Assembly (NCBI GenBank): GCA_018433775.1
Contig: JAHDQN010000001.1
Coordinates: forward strand, 1-64,000
DNA: 64,000 nt
Direction of reading: 5' to 3'
Origin: Deltaproteobacteria bacterium
Lineage (GTDB): Bacteria > Desulfobacterota > Desulfomonilia > UBA1062
In this document: positions 33,760-42,581 of the stretch, piece by piece
Numbering within the stretch: the first letter of the stretch is position 1
How the letters are laid out: each line of letters starts with the position of its first letter
Notes under the pieces: generated by a model
Database searches by the model: none
Seen by the model: the letters and a program-made list of their open reading frames with translations, nothing else
What the model was told of the DNA's origin: nothing
Position numbers and translations under genes: made by a program

Positions 33760-35331
33760 TCAAGAAAAATTATTGTCAAAAAGCGGAAGGAGTATGGTGA
33801 AAACCGACCCTTTGCCCGGCGCGCTGTCGACCCTGATGACCCCTTTGTGATCCTGGACGATCCCGTGGACCACGGACAGGCCCATGCCCGTGCCCTCGCT
33901 CTTGTCCTTGGTGGTGAAGAAGGGGTCGAAGATCCGCTTGAGGGTCTCTTCGTCCATTCCCACGCCCGTATCACGGACCGTGATCTCGGCATAGGGACCG
34001 GCGGCGAGATCGGGCGCAATCTTCGTCACCGACGTTTCATCCAGGGTCACCCTGGTGAGCGTCAGCTCCATGGTCCCGCCGCTGCCTCTCATGGCGTATG
34101 CGGCGTTGGTGCCAAGATTGACGATCACCTGTTTGATCTGTGAAGAGTCGGCCATGACCTCGGCGCTCTCGTCCACGATGCGGCAGATCATCTCGATAGT
34201 GGATGGCAGTGCCGCTCTCAGGAAGCTCAGCGCATCCCTGATCACGGCGGAGATGACCACCGGTTTCTTCATCTGCAGGTCGCGCCTGCTGAAGGTGATG
34301 ATCTGGTTCACCAGCTCGTTGCCGTGTTTCACCGCTTCGTAGATATCATTCAGAAGGGGAACGGCGGCGCTCTCGGACCCGGTGTCCTGAAGAAGGAGCT
34401 CGGTGTTGATCAGAATGGGGGTGAAGATGTTCTTGAGGTCGTGGGCGATGCCGCCCGCCAGCGTTCCGATGGCCTCAAGCTTCTGGGTCTGGGCGAGCTG
34501 CTGATGGAGCTTCGTCTCCCGGGTGATGTCCTTGAGCACCACGACGTAGTCGGTAACAGCGCCCTTTTCGCCAAACACCGGGGAGATGCTGGCGCCGACA
34601 TCGACCTTTTCGCCCGTTTTCCGGCGGGCCGTTCTCCGGCCCGACCATGCCTTTCTCTTCGTGCTCACCCAATCAAAGATGTGCCGGTAGCTTTCAAAGA
34701 CGTCATCTCCAAAGACCCGCGCCGTCCGCCCCACCAGCTCCTCGCGCCGGTACCCGCTCAACTCCTGGGACGAGGGGCTCACATACTCGATCACCCCCGC
34801 GGAGTCGAAGAGCAGGATCATCACCGGGATGTTGTCGATGATCTTGTGCAGGATGTCTGGATATACACCGGGCTCCAGCACGGTCAGACCCGGCATGGCG
34901 TTCTGGTCCTCCGGAATGCCCGACGGGTCGGCCCCTGACTCCTCAAGGGCATGGCGGGTAATCCGCTGCTCGTTCGCCTCCAGAACCAGTGCGCTCACCG
35001 CTGTCACGCGGTCCTGGTCGTCCTTCAAGGGAACGCACCTGCCGTCCATCCGAACGGCGATCTCCGGGTTCGACGCTGCAGAGCCCGAAAACCAGACCCC
35101 CTGCGCAGGTCTGCCGGTGTCGATGGCGGCACGGACGATCGGCTCTGCACGGGCGGCGATATGAGGGGCCACCTCGTGCAGTGTCCTGCCCGCATGATCC
35201 GCCGCAGGTGTCCCGTGAATTGCTGCAAGATAATCGTTGATCCGGATAATGCGCATTTCGGCATCGAACACGCACAGGCCCATGGATGTATTATGGTAGA
35301 TGGCGTTCAGCTCTTCGGATGCATATCTCAT
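33760..35331 (-). CDS. PAS histidine kinase (paralogue group A)
   Basis: The 523-residue soluble kinase has two PAS modules: about 5-120 (GLCVFDAEMRIIRINDYLA) and 160-270 (IPVMILLFDSAGVIEYVSPS). The kinase core has H-box GTLAGGIAHDLKNIFTPI (His about 297), N-box NLGTNAAYAM, and G-boxes DTGVGMDE and SEGTGMGLSVVHG. The segment TRETKLHQQLAQTQKLEAIG before the H-box is identical to that of the upstream kinase at 31683-33623, so the two arose by recent duplication with different sensor parts. The first PAS resembles the first PAS of the five-PAS hybrid kinase (AYNSLPIGLCVLD), hinting at module exchange. Confidence 0.92.
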   Translation of the reverse strand: MRYASEELNAIYHNTSMGLCVFDAEMRIIRINDYLAAIHGTPAADHAGRTLHEVAPHIAARAEPIVRAAIDTGRPAQGVWFSGSAASNPEIAVRMDGRCVPLKDDQDRVTAVSALVLEANEQRITRHALEESGADPSGIPEDQNAMPGLTVLEPGVYPDILHKIIDNIPVMILLFDSAGVIEYVSPSSQELSGYRREELVGRTARVFGDDVFESYRHIFDWVSTKRKAWSGRRTARRKTGEKVDVGASISPVFGEKGAVTDYVVVLKDITRETKLHQQLAQTQKLEAIGTLAGGIAHDLKNIFTPILINTELLLQDTGSESAAVPLLNDIYEAVKHGNELVNQIITFSRRDLQMKKPVVISAVIRDALSFLRAALPSTIEMICRIVDESAEVMADSSQIKQVIVNLGTNAAYAMRGSGGTMELTLTRVTLDETSVTKIAPDLAAGPYAEITVRDTGVGMDEETLKRIFDPFFTTKDKSEGTGMGLSVVHGIVQDHKGVIRVDSAPGKGSVFTILLPLFDNNFS

Positions 35332-35763
35332 GGTCTTTTTGGATCTGCGGGGGTGCTACGCCCCGTGTTTTTCGGATATTCCCTTCTCAGACAACCACCC
35401 AGGAGAAACATTCCCATGTCCGCTCTCCCCCACTGCATCGATGGCATGGAGAATCGAGGCCGTATTCCCGGCCCGGGATGTCCTTGCTACACTTCTTCGT
35501 GCCGGCCGTCCTATCATCTCCTGCAGCTCCACTGGTAAACCCCGTGTGAAAAATAGCCCATACGGGGAATAACCTCCGGCAACTGCAAATGCATACACAC
35601 CATCGGAAAAAAGAGGATGAAACATTAATCCATGGGATATGTCCCTTACGATCATGTGAAAGTTACAAGGGATGGCGGCGGTTGTCAACGGGAAAAAGGA
35701 TGAGAGAGTGACACGGAGATATTCACTCCCTTTAAAGGGCACGATCTCCTCAGGAAGAGGGGG
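35332..35763. other. Gene-free stretch upstream of a kinase gene
   Basis: This 432-nt region between the kinase start (35331, minus) and the small protein's stop (35764, minus) has only short, low-quality frames. It should contain the kinase promoter; I see no confident -35/-10 pair and no F1-F3 repeat. Confidence 0.4.
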
Positions 35764-36081
35764 TTAATGGATGCTCCGGTAAAGAGGCCCGTCATCGTCG
35801 CCCGGCCCTCCATCGAAGAAGTCGAGCTCTTCCAGCACCCTCCGGATCAGCGACAGGACAAAGGCCTTGTCCTGATACTTGCGGTTCATTTCCTTCACCC
35901 ATTCGACGAGTGCCCTGGGCACCTGGATGGTCAGCAGAAAGTGTTCCCTTTCATCGGAAACCCGCATTTTTTCCACGAGCATCATCCCCCGGGGATGATA
36001 CTCGTGTGCCAGCTCCCTGAGCAGGGCGATATCTTCGGTGTGGAAATCCAGATCGATATCGGGGGTGATCAATCTTCCCAT
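35764..36081 (-). CDS. Small protein of unknown function
   Basis: The 105-residue product starts MGRLITPDIDLDFHTEDIAL. It has no signal or membrane segment. The C-terminal half (FLLTIQVPRALVEWVKEMNR through FVLSLIRRVLEELDFF) looks like a strand followed by amphipathic helices, a shape seen in small DNA-binding or antitoxin-like proteins, but I recognise no family. The ATG at 36081 has CAGGAGAATGAA ahead of it; the frame stays open upstream to 36261. It lies between kinase genes transcribed in both directions, with a promoter-like pair about 150 nt upstream. Confidence 0.55.
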   Translation of the reverse strand: MGRLITPDIDLDFHTEDIALLRELAHEYHPRGMMLVEKMRVSDEREHFLLTIQVPRALVEWVKEMNRKYQDKAFVLSLIRRVLEELDFFDGGPGDDDGPLYRSIH

Positions 36082-36231
36082 TTCATTCTCCTGTTTTGGC
36101 GAGCAGACAAAAAGTACCCGTACAGCAGATGGAAGGCCCATAATGTCGATGAGAAGCGCCACTGCCTGTGAATGCTTTTCGTCGGCATGCCCGAACGATG
36201 AGCACGGTGCCGGTGAACTCGCGTCTATAGT

Positions 36232-36261
36232 AATATATTGGACCCTGCCGGAATAAATCAA
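36232..36261 (-). promoter_or_regulatory. Candidate sigma70 promoter for the small protein
   Basis: On the minus strand TTGATT (36261-36256), 18 nt, then TATATT (36237-36232). The leader to the ATG at 36081 would be about 145 nt. The rest of 36082-36450, between the divergent genes, shows no gene. Confidence 0.42.
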
Positions 36262-36450
36262 GGCTGATTGCCAGCGCGTACGCAGAACAGAGACTTCGTG
36301 GCCGGAGAAAGAGCGGGAGGACGGACTGCATTCAGTTTGGAACCCCTCGCCCGGTGCCTATCATCATAAGAATAGAGGCATGATCGGAGTTATGGAAAAC
36401 GTGCGCATGCAGCCATGGGGAGACCACCGGAGGTCATCGCCGGAGAATCC

Positions 36451-39219
36451 ATGAAAAAGCGGGAAAGGAAGACCGACCCCGGGACCGGGGGTGATCACCG
36501 CGTTCGCGCAGGCAGCGCAAAAAAGCGGAATCCGGCTCCTGACCCGCGGGAGATCCTGGAGCGCGCGGATATCGGCATCGTGCACCTGGGCAGGGATTTC
36601 CGCATAGCGTTCGTCAACCCCCGGGCGGCGGACATGCTGAGGCAGGAGCGGGAAAACCTTCAGGGACGCAGCCTGCTGGAGGTGATCCCGGAGCAGGTAT
36701 GCCCCGCGCTTTTGCAGGACCTGGAAAAGTGCCTCGGACAGAGCGTCCCCTCAGGCTTCGAGATAGTCTCCCCGGACCCGGTTCCCCGATGGCTCCACTG
36801 CAGCTGTACGTCGTCCGAACAGGGGCTCACCCTGGTCATCCAGGACGTCACCGCGCGCAGGCAGGCCGAGGCAAGCCTGCGGGAGAGCCAGGGCCGCTAT
36901 CACAGCCTGTTCGAGAACAATCACGCCGTCATGCTCCTCATCAGGCCCGGCAACGGGAGGATCGTGGACGCGAACCCGGCTGCCGTAGCATTCTATGGCT
37001 ATACCCGGGAACAGCTCACCTCCATGAGCATCACGGAAATCAACACCCTCGCCGGGGAGGAGGTGCTCAGGGAGATGAAGCGGGCCAGGTCGCGGCGGCA
37101 GAAGATGTTCACCTTCAGGCACCGGCTGGCGAGCGGGGAGGTCAGGGATGTCGAGGTCTACAGCGGGCCCATCGGGGTGTCAGGAGAAGCGCTCCTGTAC
37201 TCCATCGTCCATGACGTAACCGCGCGCAAGAAGGCGGAGGACGAGCTGCGGAAGTCTGAGGAGCGGTATCGGGAACTGCATGAGAGCATGGCACAGGGGG
37301 TGGTGGAGTACGACGAACAGGGCAGGATCGTATCTTCCAATCCAGCGGCGCGGCGGATCACGGGCATCGATTTCGAGAGCCTCAAGGGAATGACCATAGA
37401 GAAGATCCTGAGCATGTTCTCCCGGACGGCATACCGGGAAGACGGCACTCCGATCCGGGGAGAAGAGCTTCCTTCCATGAGGCTTGCAAGGACCGGTGAG
37501 GCCGTTCCCCGCTCTGTCTTCCGGATCGAAAGGCAGCAGGGAGGAGAGAGTCAGTGGATATCGATCGAAAGCATGCCCCGCATCAGGCCCGGGAAGGATA
37601 AGCCGGAAGGATTCTTCACCATCTTCAGCGACATCACTCAGGTCAAGCGGATTCAGGAGGCCCTGGAAAAGGCCAAGGAGGGGCTCGAGCTCAAGGTGAG
37701 GGAGCGGACAGAGGCGCTGGCGCAGACCGTGGACAAGCTTCAGAAGCATCGGGAGCTTCTCCAGACCGTCATCGACAACATTCCCGTGATGCTGACCCTC
37801 TACGATCCATCCGGGCGGATGATCCTGGTCAACCGGGAGATGGAAAAGATTCTGGACTGGCCACGGGAAGAGATGCAGGGCATGAATCTCATGGCTGTGG
37901 TATATCCGGATTCCGGCTACCGCAGGGAGGTATGGAAATACATGCTGGAAGCCGGCCCTTCATGGCGGGACTTCGAGATGAAAACCCGTTCAGGAGGCAC
38001 GGTGCACGCATCGTGGTTCAACGTTCGGCTCTCCGACGGTTCACTGATCGGCATCGGCATCGATCTCAGCGAACGCAGGAAAATGGAGCGGAACCTGAGG
38101 ATGCTCGTAGAGGCGATCGAGCACGCGGGCGAGGGTATAGCCGTTCTCGACACCGAGTGGAGAGTGGAGTACGTCAACCCGGCCTATGAGGATATAAGCG
38201 GGTACCGGCGTGATGAGCTCACGGGCCGGAAGATCACCGGACTCGAAGAGTACCTTGATAGACAGGATATCGACGAGGTCATCGGATATGTCACCGGGCG
38301 AGGCAGAAAATGGAGCGGCAGGCAGAAGAGGGTGAGAAAGGGCACCAAAGAGGCTATCGACATCAGCCTGACCGTCACCCCGGTATACGATCAGGAAGGA
38401 AGGGTCGCGAATTTCATCGAGGTGGTCCGGGACATCACCGGCGAGGTGAGAATGCAGGATCAGCTCTCGCAGAGCCAGAAGCTCGAGGCCATCGGCACGC
38501 TTGCCGGCGGCATCGCCCACGACCTGAAGAATATCCTGGCCCCGATCACGATCAATACCGAGAACGCGCTCATGGATCTCGAAAAGGATCACCCTGCCCG
38601 CGGGCTGCTCGAGGAGATCATGCATGCCGCCAGGATGGGCACCGACCTGGTGAAACAGATCGTGACCTTCAGCCGTCAGGAAACCCAGGAGAAGAGGCCG
38701 GTGATAATCGAACCGGTGATCGACGAGGCGGTGGCCTTCCTGAGGTCCGCGCTTCCCTCGACCATTGACATCGATCGCCGACTGGCGGCCGGGGATGCGG
38801 TGGTAATGGCCGACCCGACCAGGATCAAGCAGGTGATGATCAATTTGGGCACCAATGCGGGCCATGCAATGAGAGAAAAGGGCGGTCTGCTGGTGGTGAG
38901 GCTGACAGAGGAGGATTTGAACGGAGAGGAAGCATCCGAATTGTCTCCGGATCTTCGCGCGGGATCATATGTGCACATCATGGTCAGCGATACGGGTGAA
39001 GGTATGGACGAGCAGACCCTTCAGCGGATATTCGAGCCGTTTTTTACCACCAAGAAGCACGGAGAGGGCACCGGCATGGGGCTTGCGGTGGTGCATGGGA
39101 TCGTCAAGGACCACCAGGGTGCTGTCACGGTCTGGAGCAGGCCGGGAAAGGGTTCGACCTTCTCCGTGTTGCTCCCGACCGTACAAACGGGCGGTAAGCC
39201 GGGAGCACCGGGTTCATGA
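36451..39219 (+). CDS. PAS histidine kinase with five PAS modules (paralogue group A)
   Basis: The soluble kinase has about 922 residues. PAS modules lie near 35-140, 145-260, 270-400 (ESMAQGVVEYDEQGRIVSSN), 435-545 (IPVMLTLYDPSGRMILVNRE) and 555-670 (AGEGIAVLDTEWRVEYVNPA). A coiled coil (GLELKVRERTEALAQTVDKL) separates the third and fourth. The H-box is GTLAGGIAHDLKNILAPI (His about 690), N-box NLGTNAGHAM, and G-boxes DTGEGMDE and GEGTGMGLAVVHG. There is no receiver. The last two PAS modules plus core mirror the 646-residue kinase, including EVW(E/K)YMLEA. ATG 36451 (GGAG 6 nt ahead) is preferred to ATG 36415. Confidence 0.92.
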   Translation: MKKRERKTDPGTGGDHRVRAGSAKKRNPAPDPREILERADIGIVHLGRDFRIAFVNPRAADMLRQERENLQGRSLLEVIPEQVCPALLQDLEKCLGQSVPSGFEIVSPDPVPRWLHCSCTSSEQGLTLVIQDVTARRQAEASLRESQGRYHSLFENNHAVMLLIRPGNGRIVDANPAAVAFYGYTREQLTSMSITEINTLAGEEVLREMKRARSRRQKMFTFRHRLASGEVRDVEVYSGPIGVSGEALLYSIVHDVTARKKAEDELRKSEERYRELHESMAQGVVEYDEQGRIVSSNPAARRITGIDFESLKGMTIEKILSMFSRTAYREDGTPIRGEELPSMRLARTGEAVPRSVFRIERQQGGESQWISIESMPRIRPGKDKPEGFFTIFSDITQVKRIQEALEKAKEGLELKVRERTEALAQTVDKLQKHRELLQTVIDNIPVMLTLYDPSGRMILVNREMEKILDWPREEMQGMNLMAVVYPDSGYRREVWKYMLEAGPSWRDFEMKTRSGGTVHASWFNVRLSDGSLIGIGIDLSERRKMERNLRMLVEAIEHAGEGIAVLDTEWRVEYVNPAYEDISGYRRDELTGRKITGLEEYLDRQDIDEVIGYVTGRGRKWSGRQKRVRKGTKEAIDISLTVTPVYDQEGRVANFIEVVRDITGEVRMQDQLSQSQKLEAIGTLAGGIAHDLKNILAPITINTENALMDLEKDHPARGLLEEIMHAARMGTDLVKQIVTFSRQETQEKRPVIIEPVIDEAVAFLRSALPSTIDIDRRLAAGDAVVMADPTRIKQVMINLGTNAGHAMREKGGLLVVRLTEEDLNGEEASELSPDLRAGSYVHIMVSDTGEGMDEQTLQRIFEPFFTTKKHGEGTGMGLAVVHGIVKDHQGAVTVWSRPGKGSTFSVLLPTVQTGGKPGAPGS

Positions 39220-39381
39220 TCCATCTCCTGGGTCCGTTTCTTTAAGCACCGAGACGGGTCGAAGGATCTCGCCCTGAAAGGTTCCTGCCATCGGCCGCGT
39301 CCCGTGACCTCACCCGTTCGTCCCGGGCGCATTTGATCACGGACTCATGGACGATATTTTCTTCTTATGGGGGAACAAAGC

Positions 39382-39984
39382 ATGGCGCGTGACCGCGGAC
39401 CGAAACACAAAAAATCCAGAAGGGAAGGGGTGGACCTGTACGGAACGGGGGGAGAGAGCCTTCAGAGACGCCTGCAGCAGCCGCCGGGCATGCACGGCAG
39501 AAAGACCCGGAGACGGGAGAGCGAATACAGCAGGCACCTGCGGGAAAAGCAGAAAGTCAAGCGCATGTACGGCCTGCAGGAAAAGCAGTTTCTGAGGTTT
39601 TTTGAAAAGGCGAGGCGCGCATCCGGTGATACCGGCATCGCATTTCTGAAGCTTCTGGAGAAGAGGCTCGACAATGTGGTCTACCGTTTGGGCTTTGCCC
39701 GTACGCGGCTCCAGTCCAGGCAGTTCGTATCGCACGGGCACGTGCTGGTGGGCGGGGACCGCCTGAACATCCCCTCGGCACTGGTGGAGCCGGGATATGT
39801 GATCACCCTGGATCAGGACATCCTGAAGATGCCCGATGTCCAGGCATTGTCGCAGAACCCTCCTCAGGTGCCCGCATGGCTCAGGCGCAGTGACAACGGC
39901 GGCGAGGTGGTCAGGGAGCCGGACCGCAGCGAGATCGACCAGGACATCAACGAGCAGCTCATCGTGGAGTTCTACTCGCGGTAA
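39382..39984 (+). CDS. rpsD: 30S ribosomal protein S4, cysteine-free (zinc-independent) form
   Basis: The 200-residue S4 has PPGMHGRKTRRRESEYSRHL, REKQKVKRMYGLQEKQFLR, the S4 RNA-binding domain LEKRLDNVVYRLGFARTRLQ, VSHGHVLVGG and the C-terminal INEQLIVEFYSR. The N-terminal zinc-binding cysteines of many S4 proteins are absent (MARDRGPKHKKSRREGVDLY), so this is a C-minus form. It stands alone, not beside rpoA or other ribosomal genes, so it may be a second copy used when zinc is scarce; the main copy cannot be seen here. ATG 39382 has GGGGGA ahead. Its 3' end overlaps the convergent ptsP-like gene by 13 nt. Confidence 0.93.
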   Translation: MARDRGPKHKKSRREGVDLYGTGGESLQRRLQQPPGMHGRKTRRRESEYSRHLREKQKVKRMYGLQEKQFLRFFEKARRASGDTGIAFLKLLEKRLDNVVYRLGFARTRLQSRQFVSHGHVLVGGDRLNIPSALVEPGYVITLDQDILKMPDVQALSQNPPQVPAWLRRSDNGGEVVREPDRSEIDQDINEQLIVEFYSR

Positions 39985-42287
39985 CCTGCCTGACCCTGCA
40001 AGCCGAACCGCTCGGCCCATCTTCTGTCGGCCATGATCTCCTGAATGTCCTTGAGGCTCGAACGGGACAGGAGAACCTCTGCATATTCCCGGGCGTCGCC
40101 GAGGCTGATACGGGAGATGCTCTCCTGGAGCTGCGGCAGGAATTGCGGGTCCACGCTGAACCGGCGGATGCCGATGCCCAGGAGGAAGGGCAGGTGGATC
40201 GTCTCGTGGGCCATCTCGCCGCAGATGGAGATGTCCTTTCCCTTGTTCCGGGCGATCTCCACGATGCGCTTCAGGCCCCTGAGCACGGAGGGATGGTGTG
40301 AGGCATAGTATCCGGACACCCGCTGGTTGGCCCGGTCCACGGCCAGCATATACTGCACGAAGTCGTTGGTGCCGATTGAGAAGAAATCGGCCGCGTCCGC
40401 CAGCTCTTCCATGATCTCGACCACGGACGGCAGCTCGACCATCATGCCGATGGAAGGCTTTTCGCAGACAGTGACCTGCTCGCGGGAGAGCTCGTCCAGA
40501 GATGCGAAGACGACCTGCCTGGCCTCGAGGAACTCATCGAGTGAAGAGATCATGGGGAACATGATGTGCACGTCGCGGGAGCCGGCCGCCGCCCTGAGGA
40601 TGGCCCTGATCTGGGCGGCGAAGATGTCCCTGCGGCTCAGCAGAAAGCGGATGGACCGCAGGCCCAGCTCCGGGTTGGTCTCGGGTGGGGCGTCCAGGTA
40701 GGGGAGCACCTTTTCGCCGCCCACATCGAGGGTGCGGATGATGACCGGCCGGCCTTTCATCTCGTCGAACAGACGCTTGTAGATCAGGTATTGCTCGGTC
40801 TCCGAAGGGAAGGACGGCCGGATGAGAAAGGGAAACTCGGTCCGGTAGAGTCCCACTCCTTCCGCCTTGAGGTCCCGGGCAAGAGGCACCTCGCTGAGCA
40901 GATTGATGTTTGCCAGGAGCCTCACCCGCTCGCCGTCTTTCGTCCTGGTCTGCGCGGAGACATCCGCGGATTTCCGGACGGCAGTGTGGCGGGCCTTTTC
41001 GCGCTCCCGGAACTGCCTGACGATCTTCTGGGGAGGGTTCACGTAGATGTCTCCCGCATAGGCGTCCATGAGCACCTGCGTATCCTCGGGCAGGAGCAGG
41101 AGCTCCTCCCGCTCCGTCATGAGCAGGGGGATCTTCAGGGAGCGCGAGAGAATGGACACGTGGGCCGTGGTGCCGCCCCCCACCAGGATGATGCCTTGGA
41201 CATCGTCGGCAGCGAGCCTGAGGATATCCGAGGGATAGAGCCGGTCCGCAACCACGATGCGTCTGCCGCCGGACGAGGCGTCGTGATGGCCCGCCTTTCG
41301 CAGGTTGCGCATGATCCTGAAGACCAGGTCCTCGATGTCGTTGACCTTTTCGCGGATATACTCGTGAGGGCTGGACAGAAGCAGGGCGGTGTAGTTCGAC
41401 GCAACCTGGGCGAGCGCATGGGCGGGATGCGTGCCCTCTTCGATCAGCCGGATCATCCGGCCCGTGAAGCTCTCGTCCTTGAGCATCATGAAGTGGGTGG
41501 TGAAAATCAGCGAGGCGCTTTCGGGAAGCCGCCTGGCGAAGCTCGACTGCAGGGATTGAAGCTGCTCGGCGGTAGCCTCGAGCGCCATGTGGAAATCCTC
41601 CGGAGTCAGAGCGGCGTCATCGGGCAGCGGTTCCAGCAGATGCGGTGCGCCCCCTTTCCGGTAAACGGAGGCAGGCGCGCAGGCATAGCCTTCGGACGCT
41701 ATCGCGGCCCGGAACACCGTGCCCGGCGGGATGTCCCGCGGTGCGGGCCCGGCACCCCCCATACGGTGCATCTCGATTATCATCCGGGCGTTCTCAATGG
41801 CCGTGCCCAGCTGCGAGGATGCGGCGAGCAGGGCCATGATGTCGGACTCGTCAAAGGCATCGGGCTTCTCGTGCCGGACCTCCAGGGCGCCGATCCGCAC
41901 CGGCCCCCGATGGATGGGCACCACCAGCGAAGACTGATACACGTTCTCGGGGTCAGGCTCGAAGTGCACGAGCGAGGGGCTCCTGCCGGCGACGCCTTCG
42001 CACACGGGTTTGAGCTGGCTGACGCAATGTCCCACCAGACCCTCCCCGATGCGAACCCTGCCCGGGGTTTCGCTTCCGGTGCTTGCAGCGAGGTACAGCT
42101 CGCCGGAAGATTCATCATAGAGATATATGGAGCACACGCGGGCGCCCAGGTGGCGGGCCACCATCTCTGCCGAGTGTTTCAGGAAATCGTCGACCGTGAG
42201 TGTGCTCACCAGCAGGCCGGTCAACTCGTTCATGTCGGAGAGCAGGTGCAGGTGGTTGTGTTTTCCCCGATTCTTTGTTCCGGTCAT
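39972..42287 (-). CDS. GAF-domain PEP-protein phosphotransferase (PtsP-like enzyme I)
   Basis: The 771-residue cytoplasmic protein has an N-terminal GAF domain (about 25-170, HLGARVCSIYLYDESSGELY), an enzyme I helical domain (190-320), the phosphohistidine domain with GGGTTAHVSILSRSLKIP (His about 377), and the PEP-binding TIM barrel (LLANINLLSEVPLA, GVGLYRTEFPFL, RTLDVGGEKVLPYL, DFFSIGTNDFVQYML, ISICGEMA). This is the layout of the nitrogen PTS enzyme PtsP, which phosphorylates NPr in a regulatory relay sensing glutamine/2-oxoglutarate in proteobacteria. No NPr or EIIA gene is in the window. The start ATG at 42287 gives a standard N-terminus. Confidence 0.92.
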   Translation of the reverse strand: MTGTKNRGKHNHLHLLSDMNELTGLLVSTLTVDDFLKHSAEMVARHLGARVCSIYLYDESSGELYLAASTGSETPGRVRIGEGLVGHCVSQLKPVCEGVAGRSPSLVHFEPDPENVYQSSLVVPIHRGPVRIGALEVRHEKPDAFDESDIMALLAASSQLGTAIENARMIIEMHRMGGAGPAPRDIPPGTVFRAAIASEGYACAPASVYRKGGAPHLLEPLPDDAALTPEDFHMALEATAEQLQSLQSSFARRLPESASLIFTTHFMMLKDESFTGRMIRLIEEGTHPAHALAQVASNYTALLLSSPHEYIREKVNDIEDLVFRIMRNLRKAGHHDASSGGRRIVVADRLYPSDILRLAADDVQGIILVGGGTTAHVSILSRSLKIPLLMTEREELLLLPEDTQVLMDAYAGDIYVNPPQKIVRQFREREKARHTAVRKSADVSAQTRTKDGERVRLLANINLLSEVPLARDLKAEGVGLYRTEFPFLIRPSFPSETEQYLIYKRLFDEMKGRPVIIRTLDVGGEKVLPYLDAPPETNPELGLRSIRFLLSRRDIFAAQIRAILRAAAGSRDVHIMFPMISSLDEFLEARQVVFASLDELSREQVTVCEKPSIGMMVELPSVVEIMEELADAADFFSIGTNDFVQYMLAVDRANQRVSGYYASHHPSVLRGLKRIVEIARNKGKDISICGEMAHETIHLPFLLGIGIRRFSVDPQFLPQLQESISRISLGDAREYAEVLLSRSSLKDIQEIMADRRWAERFGLQGQAGYRE

Positions 42288-42581
42288 GGGTTTTTCCGCT
42301 CCCTGTTGAATAATCTATGCATACTTATAGATAATGAAAAAAGGAAAAGGATGTAAGAGGGGGCGATGCATCATGATGCCGTTGCGCACGTCGGCGCCCG
42401 GTGCAGGTGCGCTCCGCCTATGCGGTGGGGTGAAAAAAGTCCTTTCGGAGCCGGTCCCCAGTGTGCAAGGATGGGGGCGGGTATGCGGGCCTGGGGGCAT
42501 CCCGCCTGCCGGTCAAAGAGAAAGGGGCAGGGAGCAGGGGGCGGAAACCGGGCAGAGAGCGCCCCTGGGGCAGGAGGAAAC

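Noticed and set aside
40566-42356. 596-residue open frame opposite the PTS enzyme I gene
   Set aside because: The enzyme I catalytic motifs are on the minus strand; the other frame is compositional.
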